Source: JAJYBV01 sp021812265 (GTDB lineage Bacteria; Chloroflexota; Ktedonobacteria; Ktedonobacterales; JACDGC01). Taken from it: a stretch of DNA of 11,746 nucleotides. The DNA is taken from the NCBI GenBank assembly GCA_027459525.1, contig DAIDIC010000024.1:1-11746 (forward strand). Direction: 5' to 3'. Position numbers and translations under genes: made by a program. This document shows, in pieces, positions 1 to 6,158 of the stretch. A model generated the notes under the pieces. That model saw only the letters and a program-made list of their open reading frames with translations. It searched no databases and was not told the origin of the DNA. Position 1 is the stretch's first letter. Every line of letters begins with the position of its first letter.

Positions 1-193
1 TATGATCGGGCTGGATCGCCAGTTCCAAGATCGTCCATCCGTGTTCGTTGCACTTTTGCTGGATCCGTTCTTCGCATCGCTTGCCGATCTGGTTGACCAG
101 CACTTTGCGGCGGCGCTTGGGACACCAGATGAGATGATAGATGATCAGATGGACATGATGCTCATCATGCTGGTACTCTAAGTTGTTTCCCAT
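1..193 (-). CDS. tnpA: IS200/IS605-family transposase TnpA, N-terminal part (runs off left edge)
   Basis: Reading the minus strand from the ATG at 193 gives 64 codons with no stop. The stretch IYHLIWCPKRRRKVL (about residues 18-32) is the typical N-terminal signature of Y1 HUH transposases of the IS200/IS605 family, which cut and join single-stranded DNA at hairpin ends. The frame reaches AIQPDH at the window edge. In this family that His is the first of the metal-binding His-hydrophobic-His pair, so the second His and the catalytic Tyr lie outside the window. The N-terminus before the signature is unusually His-rich (QHDEHHVH). No good ribosome binding site precedes the start. Instead a small hairpin abuts it, as is known for IS200, where translation is kept low. 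Completeness and any partner tnpB cannot be judged. Confidence 0.88.
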   Translation of the reverse strand, partial: MGNNLEYQHDEHHVHLIIYHLIWCPKRRRKVLVNQIGKRCEERIQQKCNEHGWTILELAIQPDH

Positions 194-294
194 GTAGGTA
201 TGCTACCACAGAAACAACGAGATCGGCAAGAGTGCAACCTCTGGCTCAAGCCCGTACATCCGCACGCCCTGAAGGGACGGCGGCTTTATGGGCT
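194..294 (-). mobile_element. Upstream (left-end) hairpins of the IS200/IS605-type element
   Basis: Between tnpA and the end of the helicase-loader gene are two hairpins. The first, GGTA-TGC-TACC at 197-207, sits directly against the tnpA start and could hide its ribosome binding site. The second is a long imperfect hairpin at 249-294: outer stem AGCCC/GGGCT (249-253 with 290-294), middle stem CCGC/GCGG (260-263 with 280-283), inner stem CCC/GGG closing a TGAA loop (267-276), with equal-sized internal loops between them. IS200/IS605 elements have imperfect subterminal hairpins recognised by TnpA, and IS200 also has a leader terminator hairpin. Either role fits. The exact element boundary cannot be placed without an empty-site comparison. 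Confidence 0.5.
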
Positions 295-339
295 ATTCTG
301 TAAACTACAGATGAACTGCTGGAAACCCGTTAAAATTGG

Positions 340-1575
340 CTATCGTTTGGGCGCATTCATTGGCCGATGGTCGCCGGCGCGCAATTGCACATGTTTTACT
401 AGGCTGATATCTGTCAGTCGGGAACGGATTCGGTCATCCAAATCTTGGATCAAATCTACATTGGTTGTAATAACTGTCGGCATTTGATAGATGTAGCGGG
501 AATTAATAATTTGGAATAATTTTTCCTGCGCCCAAGAGGTAGCATATTCCGCGCCAAGATCGTCTAAAATAAGCAGGCCGGCGTTAAGCACTTTATCAAA
601 TAACTCATCATACGTAGCGCTGCTTTGCGGCGCAAATGTGGAGCGCAGATGATCCAGCAGGTGCGGAACGACGGTAAACAGCACCAGTGTGCCGTCTTGA
701 AACTGTTGATTAGCAATTGCCGCCGCTAAATGAGTTTTGCCGCTGCCGCAGGGTCCGCTAAGCGCCAGCCAGCCATCGAGATCTTCGGCGTATTGCCGTG
801 CGGCGCGATACGCTTCTAAAGATCCGGGAACCATGGGGTTAAAAGTATCAAAGGTCATATCCTGAAAGGCGGAAAGCTGTGATAGCCGCCAAAGATCTTC
901 ACGGCGTTTAGATTCAAGTTGGCGTTGTTTGCACTCGCAGGGAATTGGTTTGCCAAACAGTGGGTGTCCAACGGGAACATCTTTACGCACATAACCGGCG
1001 CCATGGCAAAACGAGCATTCGTCTTCCTGAAGCAAATCATCACGCAGTGAAAAACCGGTGATGTGTGGGGCAAGAAACGCCGGCGTTTTAGATTTTGCCT
1101 GAATTGTATCTTGTTGTTGAAGGGCAGGCGCGCGCGCAGTTCGTTCCTCTGATGAACGCAGCGGCGGTAATTCCAAAATAATATCTTCACTGCGGGCAAC
1201 AAGATGCGCAATGGCGGCTGCATTTGCTGCCGGCGGTTGTTCTGCGCTGTTTTGCGGGGCTTTTTTTTGTGTCCGCTTGCTTTTATGGGATTCTAATGTT
1301 CTGCCGTCGGCTAAATACATTTTTGCCGAACGCCGATGAATTTTTCCATTTGTGTCTGCGCTGCTGCCGGCAGTATTGCTATCAGCGATATTTTGCGCGC
1401 CGGCGGCTGCAGCCGGCTGGTAGTGACGCATTGTTTGAACAGCAACGGTGTTTTCTTGCGGCGCAATATATGTTGGTGTTGCAATTTCTTGCCGCGCCGT
1501 AACCCGTTTTTGAAAACGGCGTGTTCCGATTGGATTATTGGGAAAATTATCCATTTTTCTTTTGACCTCTGCCAT
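340..1575 (-). CDS. AAA+ helicase loader, DnaC/DnaI family, with long disordered N-terminus
   Basis: This 411-residue protein ends in a DnaC/DnaI-type AAA+ ATPase domain, known for loading the replicative helicase DnaB onto DNA. Walker A is GPCGSGKTH (274-282), Walker B is LLILDDLG (334-341), the sensor-1-like TTN is at 370-372, and an arginine-finger region RIRSRL is at 382-387. Before the ATPase a CxxC...CxC set (C187, C190, C213, C215) looks like the zinc-binding module of DnaI-type loaders. The first 165 or so residues are rich in Ala, Gln, Lys and Ser and look disordered. They make the protein much longer than the roughly 250-310 residues usual for the family. The start overlaps the 3' end of the DnaD-domain gene by 29 nt; ATG at 1554 (overlap of 8 nt, AGAGG 11 nt upstream) is an equally possible start. 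Last gene of the dnaB cluster. Family call is firm, exact ortholog name is not. Confidence 0.85.
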   Translation of the reverse strand: MAEVKRKMDNFPNNPIGTRRFQKRVTARQEIATPTYIAPQENTVAVQTMRHYQPAAAAGAQNIADSNTAGSSADTNGKIHRRSAKMYLADGRTLESHKSKRTQKKAPQNSAEQPPAANAAAIAHLVARSEDIILELPPLRSSEERTARAPALQQQDTIQAKSKTPAFLAPHITGFSLRDDLLQEDECSFCHGAGYVRKDVPVGHPLFGKPIPCECKQRQLESKRREDLWRLSQLSAFQDMTFDTFNPMVPGSLEAYRAARQYAEDLDGWLALSGPCGSGKTHLAAAIANQQFQDGTLVLFTVVPHLLDHLRSTFAPQSSATYDELFDKVLNAGLLILDDLGAEYATSWAQEKLFQIINSRYIYQMPTVITTNVDLIQDLDDRIRSRLTDISLVKHVQLRAGDHRPMNAPKR

Positions 1576-2221
1576 CAGTTTCCCAGCGTTGTAAAATAGC
1601 GCGAATATAGCTCCAGCTCCGCTTGTTTTGATCGGCGGCTTCGCGAAATGCGTCAGCTATCCAGTCATGCGGATAGTGTTCCGCAGCGTCGATTAATTGT
1701 TCCGCAACCAGCGGAACCAGCAGGCCAATGTTTTGTTCATATAAGGTAAAAATGGTTGGCCGTTCCAGTTCTATAGCTAACTTTGTGTCTTGTGGGTCTA
1801 TACCTTCTAATTCCAGCAAGCGCAAAGGGGTTATTTCTCCGCGCAACAGTTTTTCCACATATCTGCGGTTTCTGTCGGTATGGAAGAAGTACCAACTGAC
1901 AACGCCGTTTTCAATGCGAACACGTACCCGCAGCAATACACCGCGTTGTGTTGCTGCAGTCAACGCGGCTTGCAGCCTTTCGGCAAATGTGCGTGGATCG
2001 CCTTTGCGGCGGAGCAGCTGCCGCAGTGAAGTATCTTGCAGCATTTCCCTGTCGCTGACGCAACGCGGCGCGCCCCCTTTATGATATAAGACGGAAAAAA
2101 GCTTTAATATTACTTTTAACTCTAGCGGATCCTCAATCTGCGGCAACACTGCCGAAAAAAAGAGATCCGGCACAGGCACGCTAGCGCCGCGAGTCGAAGG
2201 AAATCCGGTAAAAGCAGTCAT
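1547..2221 (-). CDS. DnaD-domain replication protein
   Basis: The 224-residue protein carries a C-terminal DnaD-like domain (about 155-215): IFTLYEQNIGLLVPLVAEQL followed by a helix ending in SYIRAILQRW, which matches the YIxxILxxW end of DnaD/DnaB2 domains. In Firmicutes such proteins bind DNA and help recruit the helicase loader. The N-terminal half (about 15-120) looks like a winged-helix-type region but has no motif I can name. The ATG at 2221 is chosen because GGAGAG lies about 7 nt upstream. A longer frame back to an ATG at 2308 exists, but its extra 29 residues are hydrophobic and lack a ribosome binding site. It sits between dnaB and the AAA+ loader on the same strand, so the three probably act together in helicase loading. 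The role in this lineage is inferred from the family and the neighbours. Confidence 0.82.
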   Translation of the reverse strand: MTAFTGFPSTRGASVPVPDLFFSAVLPQIEDPLELKVILKLFSVLYHKGGAPRCVSDREMLQDTSLRQLLRRKGDPRTFAERLQAALTAATQRGVLLRVRVRIENGVVSWYFFHTDRNRRYVEKLLRGEITPLRLLELEGIDPQDTKLAIELERPTIFTLYEQNIGLLVPLVAEQLIDAAEHYPHDWIADAFREAADQNKRSWSYIRAILQRWETDGRGQKKNG

Positions 2222-2336
2222 GCGCAGGCTCTCCAAAAATAAAAAATGAATAAAAACTATGTTAGCTAAGAATGGCAGTGTATGCTGCAGCAAGAAATCA
2301 TTGTACATGGATGTATCAAGAAACTAAGAATCTCTG

Positions 2337-3683
2337 TTACACTGACTCATTATATTGCTGCAAATCAAGATCGCGGAAGCGTGTTTGATTTTTTACAAAA
2401 TATAAGCTGAATTGACCGATTGGCCCGTTACGGTGTTTAGCTACGTAGATATCTGCGATATTTGGGCGTTCCGTTTCGGGGTTATAGACATCATCACGGT
2501 AAATAAAGAGTACAACATCAGCGTCTTGCTCGATAGAGCCGCTTTCTCGCAAATCGCTTAATTGCGGCACTTTCGATTGGCGTGTTTCAACAGCGCGTGA
2601 AAGCTGGCTAAGCGCCAAGAATGGCACATTCAGTTCGCGGGCAATACTCTTTAATCCTCGGCTGATCTCGGATATTTCCTGCTGGCGGTTCCCTTCGCCC
2701 CGTGAACCTGGGCTGCCTTGCATCAGTTGCAAGTAATCCAAAATAATTAAATCAACTGGGTGCTGACTCATCAGGCGGCGCGCCTTCGAGCGTAATTCTA
2801 TCAAAGAAATGCCGGGAGTGTCATCCATATAGATTTCAGTTTCGGCAAGTTCGCCAATGGAATAGCTGATGCGTGACCATTCATCGTCTGCGTCACTAAT
2901 ATAGCCGGTGCGCAGCCTCTGCTGTTCTATGCCGGAGTTCATGGAAAGCAGCCGTTGGGCTAACTGCTCTTTGCTCATTTCTAGGCTGAAAACTGCCACC
3001 CTGGATTTTGCCTTTACAGCCGCATTATGCGCTAAAGAAAGCGCGAACGCCGTTTTCCCGACACTGGGGCGCGCCGCCAAAATAATGAGATCGGAGCGCT
3101 GTAACCCGCCGGTCATTTTATCTAGATCATGAAATCCGGTTAAAATGCCGATGATTTCACCTTTTAGGTTATGCAGCCGCTCCAGTTTATCGTAATATTG
3201 GTCGAGAATATCACGGATATGCTCAAAATCATTGCGTGTCACTTTTTCGCTGATAGCGAAGAGCAACTGTTCAGCTTTATCCAGCGCATTAGGCGCATCC
3301 ATATCACTATATCCCAGCGCGGCGATTTGGCCTGCTACTGTGATGAGTTTGCGCATAATCGAGTCGCGTTCGACAATTCGGGCGTAATATTCAATATTCG
3401 CGCTGGTTGGCACAATGTTTACCAGCCGAATGAGATATTCCGCGCCGCCGATCAAATCTGTTTGGCCGCGCTGCTCCAGCTCATTGGCCAATGTAACGTA
3501 GTCGGCAGGTGTGCCGCGCGTATACAAATCAAGCGCCGCTTGGTAAATGTGTTTATGCGCGTCGCGATAAAAATCATCAGGAGCAAGAATTTCAACTGCG
3601 GTTGAAATTGCCTGCGGATCTATTAAAATACTGCCAAGAACTGACGCTTCTGCTTCAATATTTTGTGGCGGCAAACGATCCAT
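2337..3683 (-). CDS. dnaB: Replicative DNA helicase DnaB
   Basis: Full-length DnaB (448 residues, the usual size). The N-terminal helical domain opens with RLPPQNIEAEASVLGSIL (3-20), the classic DnaB start. The RecA-like C-terminal ATPase has Walker A ARPSVGKTA (204-212), the FSLEMS strand (232-237), Walker B DLIILDYLQL (311-320), the SDLRESGSIEQDAD switch region (376-389) and the AKHRNGPIG arginine-finger loop (415-423). It unwinds duplex DNA as a hexamer at the replication fork. The ATG at 3683 is the only sensible start, with GAGG 11 nt upstream. No intein interrupts the ATPase domain. A strong promoter lies about 65 nt upstream. The following DnaD-domain and AAA+ loader genes are on the same strand; the 115-nt gap before the DnaD gene shows no obvious terminator. 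Confidence 0.97.
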   Translation of the reverse strand: MDRLPPQNIEAEASVLGSILIDPQAISTAVEILAPDDFYRDAHKHIYQAALDLYTRGTPADYVTLANELEQRGQTDLIGGAEYLIRLVNIVPTSANIEYYARIVERDSIMRKLITVAGQIAALGYSDMDAPNALDKAEQLLFAISEKVTRNDFEHIRDILDQYYDKLERLHNLKGEIIGILTGFHDLDKMTGGLQRSDLIILAARPSVGKTAFALSLAHNAAVKAKSRVAVFSLEMSKEQLAQRLLSMNSGIEQQRLRTGYISDADDEWSRISYSIGELAETEIYMDDTPGISLIELRSKARRLMSQHPVDLIILDYLQLMQGSPGSRGEGNRQQEISEISRGLKSIARELNVPFLALSQLSRAVETRQSKVPQLSDLRESGSIEQDADVVLFIYRDDVYNPETERPNIADIYVAKHRNGPIGQFSLYFVKNQTRFRDLDLQQYNESV

Positions 3684-3747
3684 ACCGCAATGAACCTCGA
3701 AATACCTATTTGATTTAGAACAATTTTTAAACAGAATTTCTAACTGT

Positions 3748-3774
3748 ATTATAACCTATCCGGCAACTATGCAA
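3748..3774 (-). promoter_or_regulatory. Likely sigma70-type promoter for dnaB
   Basis: On the minus strand a perfect -10 hexamer TATAAT (3748-3753) is preceded by TTGCAT (3769-3774) with a short 15-nt spacer, or alternatively by TTGCTT (3773-3778) with a 19-nt spacer. It lies about 65 nt upstream of the dnaB ATG. The perfect -10 is the strong part of the evidence; the -35 choice is uncertain. Confidence 0.5.
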
Positions 3775-3895
3775 GCAAATATATAGCAAGAGAGATACAA
3801 CGCTGTATGACATAGCGTGTGCCTGCCGTTCAGATCTATAGTATGCTCACATATTTTTAAGATATCCAATACACAAAAGTACGGTTTTTCCGAAA

Positions 3896-4030
3896 TGTGG
3901 AAAACTTGTGAGTTGCCGGTAATTATAGCAATATAAGATCACTGAGAATCTGCCACCGGATACACTTGCAAAGTCATTTTTTATTTTGTTTCTCCACATG
4001 TGAGTACAATAAAAAAGTGAGTTATCCACG
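3896..4030. promoter_or_regulatory. Cluster of three DnaA-box-like 9-mers upstream of dnaB
   Basis: Three 9-mers each differ by one base from the DnaA box TTATCCACA: TTTTCCACA on the minus strand (3896-3904), TTCTCCACA on the plus strand (3990-3998) and TTATCCACG on the plus strand (4022-4030). They lie in an AT-rich 660-nt gene-free stretch (3684-4344) between the divergent dnaB cluster and a membrane-protein gene. The cluster could be a replication origin, part of one, or DnaA control of dnaB. No dnaA or dnaN gene is in view. Elsewhere in the same stretch I see hairpin-forming repeats at 3800-3818 (ACGCTRT arms) and 4080-4117 (CCTGCC/GGCAGG arms) and no convincing gene. Confidence 0.35.
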
Positions 4031-4139
4031 CGCGTATTCATAGATTGTATCCGACAAATGGGCTATGCTAAATGAGTATCCTGCCGAATATCTTAGGGTT
4101 GTCCTGAAATAGGCAGGTATAACAGTCACAAATAATAAG

Positions 4140-4151
4140 TAAACCGGTTTA
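4140..4151. repeat. Perfect 12-bp palindrome TAAACCGGTTTA
   Basis: TAAACCGGTTTA is a perfect palindrome, flanked by partly matching AATAAT and ATTATT arms (4131-4136 and 4151-4156). It lies about 195 nt upstream of the membrane-protein gene that starts at 4345. It could be an operator for a dimeric regulator, or the base of a weak hairpin behind the possible gene remnant that ends at 4152. There is no T-run that would make it a good terminator. Confidence 0.3.
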
Positions 4152-4319
4152 TTATTTTGCAAGTTCAAGCTTAGATGGTAGAATGCTTTTAAGTTCTATA
4201 ATATTTGGCGGCAGTGTCTTATCATGCTGCAAAAGAAACTGCGCAGCCGGAAATCCTAAATGTATATCAGCAAAATCAAGGCCTGAATTACCGGCAGTTC
4301 GTGAAAGTGATAATCTCTT
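4152..4319 (-). pseudogene. Possible 3' remnant of a decayed gene (unidentified)
   Basis: The minus strand is open for 55 codons between a TGA at 4320-4322 and a TAA at 4152-4154, but has no ATG or GTG start. The composition is protein-like, with segments GLDFADIHLGFPAAQFLL and TLPPNIIELKSILP. The pattern 'LL...LPPNII.L...LP.KL' faintly recalls the extreme C-terminus of LacI-family effector domains, but this resemblance is weak. The missing 5' part would have lain where the membrane-protein gene now starts. It may equally be chance. Confidence 0.2.
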
Positions 4320-4322
4320 TCA
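4302..4322. promoter_or_regulatory. Inverted repeat TGAAAG-N9-CTTTCA just upstream of the membrane-protein gene
   Basis: A 6-bp inverted repeat, TGAAAG (4302-4307) and CTTTCA (4317-4322), surrounds a GATAAT hexamer (4309-4314) that could serve as a -10 element. The AGGAG ribosome binding site of the gene at 4345 follows within about 10 nt. Its position suggests an operator or leader hairpin, but the arms are short. Confidence 0.25.
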
Positions 4323-4344
4323 TACTTAAAAAGGAGACAAACAC

Positions 4345-4779
4345 ATGAAAAAACATCGTTTTGGCGTCTCATTTGGTCTTTTAGTTGTAGTCTTAGGCGG
4401 GGGATATTTAGGTTACCAAATCGGAGTGCATTCTCCTTCTCTTGTATCTTCTGCGCTGCATATCAGCGGCTCTTCTATTCCTGTATATGCCGGAGCTGTA
4501 ATAGCGGCGTTTTCCGGTGGCATGTGGCTGGTTTATGAAGCGGTAACAGGGTTGCTGCGAATGGTGATTCGTGATGTAATTGTTGTACGCATTGGAATTT
4601 CACTGATCGGTTCTTTCAGTAGTTTAGTGTTATCAGAATTGCATACGTTAGGAATTAATACGGCGTTTTCCTCAGGAAATTCAATACTTTCATTTTTACC
4701 GTTAGCTTCAGGGCTAGGTTCCATTGCCATTGGCGCGCACGCGATACTGCACCATATAGCGCAATCTCGCGGGTTATAG
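4345..4779 (+). CDS. Small integral membrane protein, unknown function
   Basis: I do not recognise this 144-residue protein. It begins MKKHRFGVSFG and has about four hydrophobic segments (roughly 7-27, 46-66, 79-96 and 113-136), joined by short Ser/Gly-rich loops and a short basic tail (HHIAQSRGL). It has no cysteines and no catalytic motif, so it is more likely a structural or accessory membrane protein than an enzyme. The ATG at 4345 has AAGGAG about 9 nt upstream. The next gene on the same strand, 68 nt downstream, is also a membrane protein, so the two may form an operon ending at the terminator at 6126. An inverted repeat (4797-4813) lies between them. Confidence 0.7.
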   Translation: MKKHRFGVSFGLLVVVLGGGYLGYQIGVHSPSLVSSALHISGSSIPVYAGAVIAAFSGGMWLVYEAVTGLLRMVIRDVIVVRIGISLIGSFSSLVLSELHTLGINTAFSSGNSILSFLPLASGLGSIAIGAHAILHHIAQSRGL

Positions 4780-4796
4780 CGTGTTGAAGAAAATGT

Positions 4797-4813
4797 ATAT
4801 ACTAGTAGTATAT
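4797..4813. repeat. Inverted repeat ATATAC-TAGTA-GTATAT between the two membrane-protein genes
   Basis: Perfect 6-bp arms (4797-4802 and 4808-4813) around a 5-nt centre, in the 68-nt gap before the gene at 4848 and 13 nt ahead of its AGGAG. It is too AT-rich to be a strong terminator. An operator or mRNA processing hairpin is possible. Confidence 0.3.
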
Positions 4814-4847
4814 TAAAAGGGAAATAGGAGAAGACCACATCATTTTT

Positions 4848-6095
4848 ATGGACAACTCACAGGCACAATCACTTAACTTTTTCAAACGATTTGCATTTTG
4901 GTCCCCGTTTTCGTTTGTTACCATCAGTGTGCTTTTAGCCGGTTTACTTATGCTTGTAATGCCGAATATGCAGGTAGCGTTTATTGTTGGCGGCATTGCA
5001 CTGCTGGTATTATCTATAGCCGGTGTTATCTCGCTTATTGGGGAACAAGCGGCAAATCGGCGGAATTGGATTATTTCAACTGTAGCGATAGTTGTTATCG
5101 GTATTGCGTTGCTTTCGCTGAATGAACCGGCATACCGCGCGCAAATCTCGTATGCGGAATCGCACAATAACTATTCTGTTGCTGTGAACGGCTTAGTTAA
5201 TTTGGGATATAAGCCGCCATTTTCTAAAACATTGGCAACGGCGTATCTCAATTGGGGAATTAGCTCGGTGAATGCGCATAACTATTCTTTGGGTATTCAA
5301 GAATTGCAGTATACTGAAAATAATTTCCCCACATTACCACAGGCCGCGCAAGCCAAAAATGCAATTCCCCAAGCAATGTTAAGTTACGCCGAATATGCCT
5401 ATGCCCATGGCGACGCCATAACTGCCGGGCAGCAGTATACTCAGTTGATTGTAAATTACGCCTCTTATCCTGCTGCGGCAACAGCGTTAACGGAAGGCGC
5501 TCCTGCGATTTTAGGTGAGGCAAACGCCTACGCGCAGAAAAATTATTATCAAGAATCGTATAACGCATATGCAATTTTGCTGAAATATTTTGGCAAATCT
5601 TCTGAAGCCACACAGTCGGAAAACCTTGCTCCGCAAGTATTGCTGACATGGGCGCAGAAATTAATCGACAGCCATAATTATGGGCCGGCCAGTCAGGAAT
5701 ATCAATTATTGGCGTCGCAATTTCCCAATACTACGCAAGGCAAGCAAGCGGCAACGTTTCTTGCGAATGGCGTTTCGGTTACCGGCCAGTTATTGCTGCA
5801 AAATGGCAAACCACTCCCGGAATTTACTAATGTGCGGCTTTCTTCTCAGTGGGTGGCTCCCGCTTCTGCCGGCGGCTCTTACCAAACTTCCGGCCAGCAG
5901 TTTTATGCGGATATCGACGCTAATGGCTACTTTAAGTTTTTAAATATTCCGCCGGGAAAATACCTGCTGGAATGGCGCACCACTCAAGGAGCCTATAACA
6001 CATTGCTCAACGGAACATCTTTTAGTTTGATTATAACGGTGGATCCGGTTGCTCCAACCTATTTGCCGGTTATAACTGTTCCGTCATTTTCCTGA
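4848..6095 (+). CDS. Membrane-anchored helical-repeat (TPR-like) protein with C-terminal beta-sandwich-like domain
   Basis: The 415-residue protein starts with three probable membrane helices (about 21-38, 43-64, 74-91). Residues 95-305 are Ala/Tyr-rich paired helices with the recurring pattern 'hNYsxgixELQxxxxxFP' (145-160, 186-204, 231-248, 276-292), as in TPR proteins of the outer-face, BamD-like style. Residues 309-400 (VTGQLLLQNGKPLP, then DANGYFKFLNIPPGKYLLEW) look like a carboxypeptidase-regulatory/Cna-B-type beta-sandwich. The large part after an odd number of helices is likely outside the membrane if the N-terminus is cytoplasmic. Such repeats usually mediate protein contacts; no enzymatic motif is seen. 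The AGGAG upstream is 17 nt from the ATG, unusually far, and no better in-frame start is visible. The gene ends at a hairpin terminator. Function unknown. Confidence 0.72.
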   Translation: MDNSQAQSLNFFKRFAFWSPFSFVTISVLLAGLLMLVMPNMQVAFIVGGIALLVLSIAGVISLIGEQAANRRNWIISTVAIVVIGIALLSLNEPAYRAQISYAESHNNYSVAVNGLVNLGYKPPFSKTLATAYLNWGISSVNAHNYSLGIQELQYTENNFPTLPQAAQAKNAIPQAMLSYAEYAYAHGDAITAGQQYTQLIVNYASYPAAATALTEGAPAILGEANAYAQKNYYQESYNAYAILLKYFGKSSEATQSENLAPQVLLTWAQKLIDSHNYGPASQEYQLLASQFPNTTQGKQAATFLANGVSVTGQLLLQNGKPLPEFTNVRLSSQWVAPASAGGSYQTSGQQFYADIDANGYFKFLNIPPGKYLLEWRTTQGAYNTLLNGTSFSLIITVDPVAPTYLPVITVPSFS

Positions 6096-6125
6096 TACGT
6101 AAAAATAAATTCTTTTGGTTTTATA

Positions 6126-6153
6126 CCGCCTGCGTTTTTATATACGCAGGCGG
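6126..6153. terminator. Bidirectional hairpin terminator between convergent genes
   Basis: A perfect 10-bp stem CCGCCTGCGT/ACGCAGGCGG (6126-6135 with 6144-6153) closes an 8-nt AT loop. It lies 30 nt after the stop of the plus-strand gene and 5 nt past the stop of the minus-strand Nramp gene. The plus-side tail is CTTATTTATA; the minus-side tail is also AT-rich. Its position between two convergent genes fits a shared intrinsic terminator. Confidence 0.8.
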
Positions 6154-6158
6154 CTTAT

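Noticed and set aside
200..487. 95-codon plus-strand open frame between the transposon and the loader gene
   Set aside because: It runs antisense into the 3' end of the helicase-loader gene and lacks a ribosome binding site; composition is not protein-like.
3847..4041. 64-codon minus-strand open frame in the gap upstream of dnaB
   Set aside because: No ribosome binding site, odd composition, and it overlaps the DnaA-box-like sites; most likely chance.
3914..4296. 11-bp inverted copies of TGCCGGTAATT (3914-3924 and 4286-4296)
   Set aside because: Far apart, short, and not obviously beyond chance in a stretch of this size; no mobile-element gene between them.
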